From the NCBI GenBank assembly GCA_016785225.1, contig JAFBJZ010000644.1, forward strand, positions 1 to 64,000: a DNA stretch of 64,000 nt, given 5' to 3'. Shown here piece after piece: positions 32,101-42,645 of the stretch. Source of the DNA: Psettodes erumei. Lineage: Eukaryota > Chordata > Actinopteri > Pleuronectiformes > Psettodidae. Numbering within the stretch: position 1 is the stretch's first letter; every line of letters starts with the position of its first letter. The position numbers and the translations under genes were made by a program. A model generated the notes under the pieces. That model was given only the letters and a program-made list of their open reading frames with translations. It ran no database searches and was not told the DNA's origin.

Positions 32101-34048
32101 TAGGGCCCGAGCACCTTCAGTGCGAAGGCCCTATTGTATTTCAAGGGATTATTATTATTTTTCTTTTTTTAAAAATTATTAGTATTATTATTACTATTAT
32201 TATTATTCTTTTCACGACTTTTCTAGCGCATTTTTCGAGGCCTGACCATGCTCAAAAACTCACCAAATTTTGCACACGCATCAGGTCCGGCGAAAAATTG
32301 CGTATTTTAAGGATCTCAAAAATGGGCGGAGCAAAATGGCTCGGTGGCGCCCCCTGGAAATTTTCAAATACCCCTCCCTATTGGGGTTATTTTGACGAAG
32401 ACAGATGAAATTTGGTCGGTGCGTAGAGAATCACAAAACCTTCGAAAAAGTCGCTTGCGGCCATGACTCAAACCCAACAGGAAGTCGGCCATTTTGATTT
32501 GAATATGCAAATTTTGGCCGTTTTTGGCCATTCGCACGTGTTGTATTTGAACGAACTCCTCCTAGGGATTTCGTTGTATCGACTTCAAACTTGGTGTACT
32601 GACTCTCGAGGCTTTGGTGATCAAAAGTTATCAAAAGCTTTAATGGTACGTGAACGAAATGGGCGTGGTGGCGCGGCGAATTTTGATGTTTCGCCAGAAA
32701 GCACGAAACTGCCATACTTCAGTGTACGTGCTCCGATCTCAGCCAAACTTCACATGTATGATAATAATCCACTCCTTGAGACATCTGCATAATCATATTC
32801 CATAAAAGTGACAGCGCCACCTATTGGCGACAGGAAATCACATGTTTTGTACTTTGATGTTCAACATCAAGTATCTAAATCCGATGAAGCTAAATTTTAC
32901 TGTGGTAAGCCTTGAGATATGGTAGATGCTGGATTCAGAAGATGGCGTGCTCCCGCCTCATGGCAGCCCAGTGGCGGCGCGGCGAATGTGGATCCTTCGC
33001 CATCACCATCAAAGTGGTCTAATTTGCACATACCCTGGCCGATGTGCCTCAAATTACACACGTACAATCAGAGTGGCGGCCTGAAGAGATATGTGGGAGT
33101 ATATGGTCATACTTTAATAGCGCCACCTATTGGCGACAGGAAGAAATTTTCAAAAACCCCTCCCCATTTAGGTTATTTTGACCGAGGTGGATGAAATTCA
33201 GTCGGTGTGTGAAACGTGCCACGACCTTCAAAAAAGTCTCTTGCAGTCATGACTCAAACCTCACAGGAAGTCAGCCATTTTCATTTGAATATGAAAATTT
33301 GATGTATTTTTCGCCATTCGCACGTTATATTTGAACGAACTCCTCCTAGGGATTTCGTCGTATCGACTTCATACTTTGTGTGCTGACTCTCAAGGCCTTG
33401 GTGATCAAAAGTTATCAAAGGTTTTTATAGCTCACGGAAAATGTGGGCGTGGCGCTGCAGCAAATTTTGATGTTTCGCCAGAAAGCACGAAAATGCCATA
33501 ACTTCAGTGTACGTTGTCCAATCTCAGCCAAACTTCACGTGTATGATAATCATCCACTGCTTGAGACATCTGCATAATCATGTTCCATAAAAGTGACAGC
33601 GCCACCTATTGGCCACAGGAAATCACATGTTTTGTACTTTGATGTTCAACATCAAGTATTTTAATCTGATAAAGCTGAATTTTAGTTTGGTAAGCCTTGA
33701 GATGTTGTAGATGCTCAGTTCTGAACATGGCGTGGTCCCCCCTTACAGCGTCTCCATGGGAGCGTGGCGAAGTTGGATCCTTCGCCATCACCGTCAAAGT
33801 GCTCTAATTTGCACATACTTTGACGGATGTGCCTCAAATTACAAACATACAATCAGAGCGGCAGCCTGAAGAGATCTATGGGACTATATGGTTATATTGT
33901 CATAGCGCCACCTATTGGCGACAGGAGGAAATGTTCAAAAGGCTTCCCTGTTGGACTTTACGCTGAAATTCAGGGAATTCACAACGGCCGGGATCCCGAG
34001 TTGGCGCAGAGGTGCGAGGGCCCGTTATCACTGGTTGCAGTTTTAATT
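32101..34048 (+). repeat. Composite unit 4: one head, two subunits
   Basis: Head at 32102, microsatellite, CGACTTTTCTAGCGC leader, subunits at 32371 and 33157, tail from about 33942 to 34048. One copy of the 20-bp motif is altered to TTGGCCACAGG at 33599. Confidence 0.85.
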
Positions 34049-36657
34049 ATTATTATTATTTTCACGACAATTAAATCGCATTTTTCGAGGCCTGAACATG
34101 CTCAAAAACTCACCAAATTTTGCACACGCGTCAGGTCCGGTGAAAAATTACGTATTTTAAGGGTCTCCAGAATGGGCGGGGCAAAATGGCTCGGTGGCGC
34201 CCCCTAGAAATGTTCAAATACCCCTCCCCATTGGGGTTATTTTGACCTAGGCAGATGAAATTTGGTGGGTGCATGGACGGTGCCAAGTCCTTCGAAAAAG
34301 TCTCTTGCAGCCATGACCCAAATCGTACAGGAAGTCGGCCATTTTTATATGAATATGCAAATTTTGGCCATTTTTGGCCATTTCCATGTGTTATATTTGA
34401 ACAAAATCCTCCTAGAGATTTCATCATATCAGCTTCAAACTTGGTATGCTGACTCTCGAGGTCTTAGTGATCAAAAGTTGTTAAAGGTTTTTATGGCTCA
34501 TGAAAAATGTGGGCGTGGCGGTGCGGCGAGTTTTGATGTTTTGCCAGAAAGCACGAAACTGCCATAACTTCAGCGTATGTGGTCTGATCTCCATCAAACT
34601 TCACATGTATGATAATACTCCCTTCCCAGAGGTATCCGCATATTCATATTCATTGAAAGTCACAGCGCCACCTATTGGCGACAGGAAATCACATGTTTTG
34701 TACTTTGATGTTCAACATCAAGTATCTAAATTCGATGAAGCTAAATTTTACTGTGGTAAGCCTTGAGATAAGGTAGATGCTGGATTCAGAAGATGGCGTG
34801 CTCCCTTCTCATGGCGGCCCCGTGGCGGCGCGGCGAATTTGGATCCTTCGCCATCATCATCACAGTGCTCTAATTTGCACATACCTTGTCCGATGTGCCT
34901 CAAATTACATACATATAATCAGCGCATTGGCCTGAAGAGATCTATGCAACTATATGGTCCTATTGTCATAGCGCCACCTATTGGCGACAGGAAGAAAATT
35001 TCAAAAACCCCTCCCCGTTGAGGTTATTTTGACCTGGGCGGATGAAATTCGGTAGGTATCTGGAACGTCCCACAACCTTCGAAAAAGTCTCCTGTGGCAA
35101 TGACTCAACCCTTACAGGAAGTCAGCCATTTTGATTTGAATGTAAAAATTTGGCGTATTTTTCACCGTTTGCACGTGTTATATTTGAACGAACTCCTCCT
35201 AGAGATTTCATCGTATCAGCTTCAAACTTGGTGTGCTGACTCTCGAGGCCTTGGTGATCAAAAGTTGTTAAAGGTTTTTATGGCTCGCGAAAAATGTGGG
35301 CGTGGCGGCGCGGCGAGTTTTGATGTTTTGCCAGAAAGCACGAAACTGCCATAACTTCAGCGTATGTGGTCTGATCTCCATAAAACTTCACATGTATGAT
35401 AATACTCCCTTCCCGGAGGTATCCGCATATTCATATTCATTGAAAGTCACAGCGCCACCTATTGGCGACAGGAAATCACATGTTTTGTACTTTGATGTTC
35501 AACATCAAGCATCTAAATCCGATGAAGCTACATTTTACTGTGGTAAGCCTTGAGACATGGTAGATGCTGGATTTACAAGATGGCGTGCTCCTGCGTCATG
35601 GCGGCCCCGTGGCGGCGCGGCGACTTTGGATCCTTCGCCATCACCATCAAAGTGCTCTAATTTGCACATACCTTGTCCGATCTGCCTCAAATTACACACG
35701 TATAATCAGAGTGGCGGCCTGAAGAGATCTATGGGAGTATATGGTCATACTTTAATAGCGCCACCTATTGGCGATAGGAAGAAATTTTCAAAAACCCCTC
35801 CCCATTGAGGTTATTTTGACCTAGGTGAATGAAATTCACTATGTGTGTGGAACGTGCCACGAAGTTCGAAAAAGTCTCTTGCAGCCATGACGCAAACCTC
35901 ACAGGAAGTCAGCCATTTTGATTTGAATATGAAAATTTGATGTATTTTTCGCCATTCGCACGTGTTATATTTGATCGAACTTCTCCTAGAGATTTCATCG
36001 TATCAGCTTCCAACTTGGTGTGCTGACTCTCAAGGCCTTGGTGATCAAAAGTGATCAAAAGCTTTTATGGCTCAGGAACGACATGGGCGTGGCGGTGCGG
36101 CGAATTTTGATGTTTCACCAGAAAACAGGAAACTGCCATAAGTTCAGTGTACGTGCTCCGATCTCCATCAAACTTCACATGTATGATAATAATCCACTCA
36201 CAAAGACATCTACATAATCATATTCCATAAAAGTGAGAGCGCCTTTGATGTTGAATGTATGGTGGCTCGATCAGACGGAGCTGAGATTTACTTTGATGAT
36301 CCGAGAGACATGGCAGATGCTGAGTTCTGAAGATGACATGCTCCTGCCTCCTGTGGTCCCGGTGGCAGGTCGGCGAAGTTGGATCCCTCGCCATCGCCAT
36401 CTAAAGCCTTATAAGTCTCAAATGCTCATCCGTTCTGCCTCAAATTACACACGTACGATTGGGGCGGTGTCCTGAAGAGATCTGAGGGACTATATTGTCG
36501 TATTGTTGTAGCGCCACCTATTGGCGACATGAGGAAATGTCCAAAACGCCCCCCCGTTGGGCTTTTCGCTGAAATTCAGGGAATTCGGCATCAGTCGGGT
36601 CCCCCGAGTTGGCGTAGGTGTGCGAGGGCCCGTTATCACTGCTTGCAGTTTTAATTA
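34049..36657 (+). repeat. Composite unit 5: headless, three subunits
   Basis: It starts directly from the preceding tail through an ATT tract. The leader is the CGACAATTAAATCGC type, as in composite 1. Subunits start at 34221, 35008 and 35795. In the third, the first motif is lost: GAGAGCGCC at 36235 is followed by unrelated text. The tail ends at 36657. Confidence 0.85.
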
Positions 36658-36692
36658 GTTTTGTGATTCATCTGACACGTGTAGCCCAAATA

Positions 36693-36851
36693 TCTCAAGG
36701 AAATTTAAATTGAAATCAACTGGACTAGGGTGACTTTGTCTCCTGTCTAGTCAGACCAGCATGAACTGATGAAGCCTTTTGGATGAGAGGTGAAACATCT
36801 TCAAAGACTTATAACCAAGTCCGGTTAACTTCAATTTAAACTTCCTTGAGA
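36693..36851. mobile_element. 159-bp hairpin repeat with 34-bp inverted ends
   Basis: The arms at 36693-36726 and 36818-36851 match at 30 of 34 positions (TCTCAAGGAARTTTAAATTG outermost). The centre contains GATGAAGCCTTTTGGATGAG, a motif widespread in fish DNA. A diverged copy of that core occurs at 56868. No protein is encoded. It resembles a foldback or MITE, or the terminal part of a Penelope-like element. The class is unresolved. Confidence 0.65.
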
Positions 36852-37285
36852 TAACCATGACCTGAGCAAATGAGAATATTCAGACTTCTTGCCCAAATAA
36901 TGTGTCTTTTGGTGGCTTCACTCCCACAAAAACATTGGATGTTTTAGTGCCATATTGGGTGTACCAGACGTGTTTAATGACGATTCTGATGATATGTCAT
37001 CTTAATCACTCAGTGGGTCAAAAGGCTCATTTTTATTGCCATCTTCAATTGTTGTCTTTTTAGTGGATCCAACTATGAAACAAGGACACAAGCTTGCTTT
37101 TATGATTCCTGTCATGTTTAATACATCTGTGATTGGGCTTGCAATTGTATCCAGAAAGTGTATTCCCTGTGAGTAGTCTACATGACAGGTTAAAGTTACG
37201 TTGGTCTCAGTCAGGCAAGGAGTCGCACAATTTCTTAAGACCTCTAAATTACATAGAAGCTTGGTTTGCTTCGGTGTATGGCTAG
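36852..37285. other. No gene seen
   Basis: No TE motif or exon recognised. Confidence 0.4.
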
Positions 37286-37289
37286 TCTC

Positions 37290-37720
37290 ACCACTCCCAC
37301 TTGGTTTTGGCTTCAGCAGTCACATATACTGGGCCCAAAGTGAAGCTGTTCTCATTTTGACCTCTGTCACTAGATACAGAAATCATAGTTACGTTCATAA
37401 AGTCCCCTCTTAAAGGTTTAGATAGTATGACCAGAGCTGCTGTCTCTGTCTCTCTGTTCCACTGAATATCATTCTGCCTTGTCCATCTCAGTTTTACTGT
37501 CTCGCACGAACACATGTTCACACAAAATAGTTCACACAACAGTGGCTAATATTCACTCACCTGGTATGTTCAGAGTTTCAGCTACTGCAGCCCATCTCTT
37601 CTCCTTGCCCGTCCAGTTTTAGTATGTACTGCAACCAAGATTATATAGGTACTCATGCTCCTGCCGCAGCTCGATCACTGTCTCCTTGCTTTCTGTGTTC
37701 CAGGTTCACTTTGACAGCAC
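37290..37720 (-). pseudogene. MADF/Myb-like DNA-binding domain relic
   Basis: The minus strand at 37720-37560 reads ESKETVIELRQEHEYLYNLG, then a stop, then NWTGKEKRWAAVAETLNIPG ending at a GTGAGTG donor-like site. This fits a MADF-type domain (a short acidic helix, LYN, then W-x2-VA). A further block at 37288-37539 starts CETVKLRWTRQND and may be the next exon. Such proteins accompany Harbinger-type transposases. The stop codon argues for a relic, not a host gene. Confidence 0.5.
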
Positions 37721-37929
37721 CCTCCCTCTCTTGCTGTTTGCCATCACTGTTTTGATATACTTCTATTTACCATCATCTGCTGATGTTATTTTCTGTGGCC
37801 CACTACACTTTTTCTTTGGCTGTTGTTCGCGGTTGGGTTAATAATCAGTTCACACTACCCAATTGCATCCAGATTTGGCTCAAAAAATTTAAACACGTTC
37901 GACTGACTGCGACGGAGGATCAGGTTGGG

Positions 37930-38175
37930 TCTATAAAATAAGTGATGACCTGCTTGTACCACACCCAGACTGATGGACCAGGCTTAAGTCACTCAAAGCT
38001 ATTCTGAGGAATTAACAAAGGCCGAAGAAATTGAGAATCGCTTCTCCCCTACCTTTTTGTTTGTGGTAAGGAAAGTTGTGGTAAGAGGGTAGTCTATAAC
38101 AGAGTGGCCCAACCCAGAGAATTCAAACCAGGAGACAGAGTCCTAGTGCTGACCCCCCACAGTGGAATGCATTCC
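37930..38175 (+). pseudogene. Gypsy-type integrase C-terminal fragment
   Basis: The plus strand reads CLYHTQTDGPGLSHSKLF, matching the YHPQTDGxxER end of the integrase core. After a deletion, YNRVAQPREFKPGDRVLVLT follows, the G-D-x-V-L-V-L motif of the C-terminal domain. The blocks are in different phases. It ends shortly before the (TA)n tract. Confidence 0.75.
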
Positions 38176-38220
38176 TTAGTATTCTTAGATACTTGGTAGG
38201 GGCTACTAACTGAGATGTGA

Positions 38221-38221
<1 letters not shown>

Positions 38222-38291
<70 letters not shown>
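38222..38291. repeat. (TA)n microsatellite, about 70 bp
   Basis: Uninterrupted TA repeat at the 3' end of the adjacent minus-strand LINE. It may be the element's own tail that later expanded. Confidence 0.9.
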
Positions 38292-38292
<1 letters not shown>

Positions 38293-38298
38293 TAGCCC

Positions 38299-38344
38299 AG
38301 GTGGGCGAGAGGGAGATATAAAAAAATCTTCCTCTCGCCCACCT
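38299..38344 (-). other. Hairpin at the 3' end of the Rex6-type LINE
   Basis: AGGTGGGCGAGAGGGAGA (38299-38316) pairs with TCTTCCTCTCGCCCACCT (38327-38344) with one mismatch in 18, and the loop is about 10 bases. Its position between the coding end and the (TA)n tail suggests an RNA structure recognised by the element's reverse transcriptase. That role is inferred. Confidence 0.65.
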
Positions 38345-38373
38345 AGGCGGTGTCTCCTTCAGACTTGGGTCCT

Positions 38374-38772
38374 CTACCAGAGGCCTGGGAGTCCGAGGGC
38401 TCTGTGCGGGATCTTAGCTGTTCCTAGCATTGCGTTCTTTTGGACAGAGATCTCTGATGTTGTTCCTGGTATCTGCTGGAGCCATCCTTCCAGCTTGGGG
38501 GTCAACGCCCCTAGTGCCCCGATCACTATTGGTACCACTGTTGCCTTCACACCCCACATTTTCTCTATCTCCTCTTTCAGCCCTTGGTATTTCTCAAGCT
38601 TCTCATGTTTTTTCTTTCTGATGTTGCTATCATTGAGGATTGCTACATCTATCACTACCACTGTCTTCCAATGTTTATCCACCACCACTATGTCAGGCTG
38701 ATTGGCCATCACCATCTTGTCAGTCTGGATCTGGAAGTCCCACAGGATCTTGGCCTGTTTGTTCTCTGTCAC
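38374..38772 (-). pseudogene. Restriction-like endonuclease domain of the LINE
   Basis: This 132-codon minus frame contains QPDIVVVDKHWKTVVVIDVA, the PD-(x)n-D core of PD-(D/E)xK nucleases. LEKYQGLKEEIEKMWGVKAT and PIVIGALGALTPKLEGWLQQ follow. It is the C-terminus of the RLE-type LINE protein. It cuts the target DNA in active family members. The domain is open from end to end here. Confidence 0.8.
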
Positions 38773-39681
38773 CTTTGGGGGTGTCTCCTATCTGGACCCT
38801 GGGACCTCCAGTCCATACTCTGTACAGATGTTCCTGTACACTATGCCCGCTACCTGGTTATGCCGCTCCATGTATGCCTTGCCTGCCAGCATCTTACACC
38901 CTGCTGTGATGTCTTGGACTGTCTCAGGGCCTTCTCTGCACAGCCTGCACCTGGGGTATTGTCTGGTGTGGTAGATCCCGGCCTCTATTGCTCTACTTTT
39001 GTGTTTAGGGCCTGTTCCTGTGCTGCCATGATAAGTGCCTTTGTGCTGTCTTTCAGTCCAGCCTTTTCCAGCCACTGGTATGTTTTGTCCATATAGGCCA
39101 CTTCCTCAATTTGCCGGTGGTACATGCCATGCAAAGGCTTGTCCTTCCATGATGGGTCCAATGGTTCCTCATCCCTTCTGGGCTTTTGTTGCCTGAGGCA
39201 TTCACTTAGGAGTTGGTCTTTTGGGGCCATTTTCTCAATATATTCCTGGAGGTTCGCCGTTTCCTCCTGGACAGTAGTTCTGACACTTACTAGTCCTCGC
39301 CCCCTCTCCTTTTGCTTTGTGCACAGCCTCAGGACACTGGACTTAGGGTGAAACCCACCATGCATGGTAAGGAGCTTCCTTGTCTTCATCAGTGGCTTGT
39401 ATCTCTTCCAGTGGCCAGGATATTATCTGATCACTGGCATGACATAGGTGTTAATGGCTTGGAACTTATTTTTGCCATTCAGCTGACTTTTCAGGGCCTG
39501 CCTTACCCTCTGGAGGTATTTGGCTGTGGCTGACCTCCGAGCTGCCTCCTCATGATTACCGTTTGCCTGTGGGATCCCCAGGTATTTGTAACTGTCCTGC
39601 ACATCTGCAATGTTCCCTTCAGGTAGGTCAACCCCCTCGGTTGTGATCACCTTTCCTCTTCTAGATATCGTCCGTTCACAT

Positions 39682-40065
39682 TTATCTCGTCCGAATGACA
39701 TCCCAATGTTTTTGCTGTAGATCCGAGTGAGGTGAATCCAGGCAATCAATGTCATGCTCATTCTTAGCATACAGCTTGATGTCATCCATATAGAGGAGGT
39801 GGCTGATGGTTGTTCCACTTCGGAACTGGTACCCATAGCCACTCTTTGAGATGATCTGACTGAGAGGGTTTAGGCCTATGCAGAACAGCAGGGGGGACAG
39901 AGTATCTCCTCGGTATATGCCGCATCTGATGCTCACCTGTGCAATTGGTTTTGAGTTGGCCTTCAAAGTCATGTTCCACAGCCTCATCGAGTTCTGGATG
40001 AACTTGATTAGGGTCCTATTGATGCTGTACAGCTTTAGGCACTCCAATATCCATGTGTGTGGCAT
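39682..40065 (-). pseudogene. Reverse transcriptase palm of the LINE
   Basis: This 127-codon minus frame carries IQNSMRLWNMTLKANSKPIA, then RCGIYRGDTLSPLLF (the QGD-SPLLF region, with RGD here), then YQFRSGTTISHLLYMDDIKL. The YMDD catalytic motif is intact. The frame breaks shortly after CLDSPHSDLQQ, where a shift occurs relative to 39423-39842. Confidence 0.85.
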
Positions 40066-40110
40066 CGAATCATAGGCCTTCTTGTAGTTAATCCTGTGCT
40101 CTGCTCATGT

Positions 40111-42645
40111 ATTACTCCATGTGCTACTTTGCGCTATACACCTACATCTTGATATGAGTGACACAATAAATGATAGAGTCATACCGGACATCTCCAAGGG
40201 TATTCAAGCTCCCTGCTCTATTTCTCTGTCGGCTCTTGGTACATCGCACATTTGTGATTGTGTGCTTCTTTATGCACTCCTCCCATGGCACTGTGAGTTC
40301 CACCATGCTCTGGATAGAGTGATGTTGGGGTTATGTGCTCTTGAATCCCCAACACCTTGCACAGAGCTACTCTCAACTGCCAGATTGCAGCTGAGGTGAG
40401 GAGACCTGCTGTGAATCCTGGCTTCGGGATGTGTGTCTCTCCAGTTGTGCAGCTGTCAGACGTTCTGATCTTTTGGCATTGATCATCTCACGAGTAACAG
40501 TAGCCTTCTGCGGCCTTTGGGCAGCTGCTAAGAATGAGCTCATGGGATACTCTTCCAGAGCAATGAGCACGGGATGGTGTCTTGCTCTTACCTCAGACTT
40601 AGAGGTTTGCAGGGCTTAGAAGAGTGTTGATAGTTTGGTACAAGAAGTGAAATCTGTAGTAGTCTGCCTGCAGGGTTTTGTTGCCACCTCTCTTTGCCCT
40701 GGATTTTTGAAATCAGGGTCTTGGTGATGTAAACTAGACTGGCTTGGCCTTGGGCAAAACTTCCCCACCTGCTCCCTTTACCTCAGTAGAGATTCTGCCA
40801 CCTTCAGTGCCTCAACTACTCTTCAATTCCTGTCTGTCCTGACCTCAAGGCAAGCTACTGGTACTTAGGTGTCCCTTGAGTCTCTGTATAGGAATGCCTC
40901 TCGTTTATGACACCATAAATGATTGATGGAGATGGAGTCTTTAAGGCTGCCTTTAAAGATCTTCCTGAGACTCCTCACTGGCACTACTAGTACTAAATGG
41001 AATCATGATAACAGACAGTGCAAACCCAAACTTGTCTAATGTTGCCTCCTATTCACCACCAAAGCCCAAGACTTGCTGAATTAGAAACTCATCCTTGCCT
41101 TGCCTGGTGTCAGGCACCAATGTCATAATGTTAAGATCATTTTTAAAGGTCCTATTTGTTGTTTGCCGCAGCCTAGATGATGCAGATTTGACATCCATGT
41201 TCATTGGTTCAAGGATTATGGGGATGGTGCAGCCTGTTATGATGCCATTTCCTTTCCTTGCTGGTGCTGCATGTTTCTCAGCTACATTTTAGGTCAGTAT
41301 AGTATTCAGTGTATTATAATGCAGTTCTTTTGAGAAGTACATTTCTGGAGCACTCAAGCTTGGGACAAACCTGAACACTATTTTCACATAGCATTTTATT
41401 AGAAACAACTATTCTGATTATGAAAACATTTACCAACAGAGTCCCCTCATTCTGTTGGAATTGGTGGCAATTATTTACTGTGATTAAACGATAATGTTAG
41501 ACTGAAACATCTGTCCTCACAGATGATTTTTGGCCAAGTACACAAGAAACTATATCCTTGCCCATGCATGCATCCATCCATCCATTTGCTATGCCAAGGG
41601 TCATAGAGGGGCTGGAACCAATCCCATCTTATATTGGGTGAGCAAAACTGATCAAAGGGCTTTTGACAAACTGGCCTTTTTGGAAATCATATTAATTGGT
41701 TATAATTTTTAATCACCATTTACTGGCACAAACAATTAGGAATTAGTATCCTGGTACACATAGGTATACAACAATTTTAGCTGGTAATAAAGGAGAGGAG
41801 ATGAATACAACAGATTCAGCAGTGACAGATTTGATGAAAAACCAGATATTCTGCAGCTACTGTGTCAGAAGTCACAGTCATGGGCACCAATGTGCCCACA
41901 TAATGCATCTGATTACACACTTACTTCATACCACCATATGCAAGTGCATTACTTGCACCATGGAACCTCATATTTTTAGTCCATAGGCACTGGCAGAACA
42001 ACCCTCAACCATCCATGCTACACTTCCACCATACCTAGGCATGTAAGTGCAAGCATAAGCAACAAGATTTAGATTGGAAAATTCAGCAACAATACCTGGC
42101 ATCTCAGCAGGAAGACAAGCACTTTCATCCTGAACTGCTTAGCTCCATTTTGCTTGTCTGTGTCTATTCATAGCTGAATGAAGAAAAGGATGAATTGCTA
42201 CCAGTCAAAGTCTTGGAGCAGTGAGTAGACTTGCCAGCAGTGAAAGCAGAGGGGACCAAATAGCAAACACTGGATTTTTTCTCTCCCCTGCACACGTGTC
42301 TTGGTGGCATTTATACTTGAGTCGAGACCAACGGGCAACTACAGAAAGTTGCCACACTGGCAACTATGGTATCTTTACCATAGATATAATGTTGAAATAC
42401 AGCACTCATAAGGAATTCATCTACCAGGAATGTGTGTCTGCATGAACTCTGTCTTTGTTGCCAGAGCCCTGTATGCTGGCAACCCTGTTATGTTGCCAAG
42501 GCTGTTTTTTTTCAGGTAACACTAAAGGTCTGAATGTTGTCTAAGTCTACTCACCTACTGTGTAATGAATTTCTGTCTTAGTAAACAAGATGTTGATGAC
42601 ATCTAGATTGAATTTGTAAACTTAATGAAAACCACAGTGCTTCGA
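40111..42645. other. Mostly unassigned DNA
   Basis: 40111-40640 is moderately GC-rich, with a 65-codon minus frame (40373-40570, AAAQRPQKATVTREMINAKR) that could be a retroelement remnant. I do not recognise it. From 40640 to 42645 no TE protein or exon was seen, apart from the dispersed repeat near 41.57 kb. Confidence 0.4.
41565..41660 (+). repeat. Fish dispersed repeat with (CATC)n start
   Basis: CATGCATGCATCCATCCATC is followed by GCTATGCCAAGGGTCATAG and GGGGCTGGAACCAATCCCAT. The pattern of a CATC tract then GGCTGGAGCCxATCCCA recurs at 59505-59650. The class is unknown to me. Confidence 0.55.

Larger units (their letters stand above)
26936..36657 (+). repeat. Higher-order array of GGGCCCGAGCACC-headed repeat
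   Basis: This is a 9.7-kb array of one family. A composite unit has a head (GGGCCCGAGCACCTTCAG, followed by an ATT/TTA microsatellite), a leader (TTTTCGAGGCCTGA...), one to three subunits of about 787 bp, and a tail ending GGGCCCGTTATCACTGCTTG then CAGTTTTAATTA. I count five composites with 3, 1, 1, 2 and 3 subunits. Each subunit contains two copies of GCGCCACCTATTGGCGACAG. The repeat is common in fish genomes as I know them, but I cannot assign it to a named class. Many open frames of 60-140 codons are present in several phases on both strands. I read them as non-coding. Confidence 0.9.
38345..40110 (-). mobile_element. Rex6/R4-type LINE, 5'-truncated
   Basis: On the minus strand the protein starts within the RT domain (YKKAYDSMPHTWILECLKLY) and reads through IYRGDTLSPLLFCIGLNPLS and LLYMDDIKLYAKNE, whose YMDD active site is intact. 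After frameshifts, EGNIADVQDSYKYLGIPQAN and NTYVMPVIRY follow. Next is a C-x2-C zinc-knuckle region (CRLCREGPETVQDITAGC). The end is a restriction-like endonuclease (QPDIVVVDKHW, then VVVIDVAI). The RT followed by a C-terminal endonuclease is the R2/R4 architecture, and Rex6 is the fish R4-clade element I know. Frameshifts near 39.7, 39.4 and 39.0 kb make it inactive. The long plus-strand frames here are antisense shadows. Confidence 0.8.

Noticed and set aside
27535..35553. Recurrent 85-86 codon frames in the array as a protein family
   Set aside because: They repeat because the DNA repeats. Frames are open in several phases and on both strands, copies in composites 2 to 4 break them, and no domain is visible.
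27691..36530. Regularly spaced motif as a CRISPR-like array
   Set aside because: Spacing is about 306 and 481 bp, the spacers are themselves repeats, and the DNA is from a vertebrate.
38584..39096. 170-codon plus-strand frame
   Set aside because: Antisense to the endonuclease-side coding region of the Rex6-type LINE.
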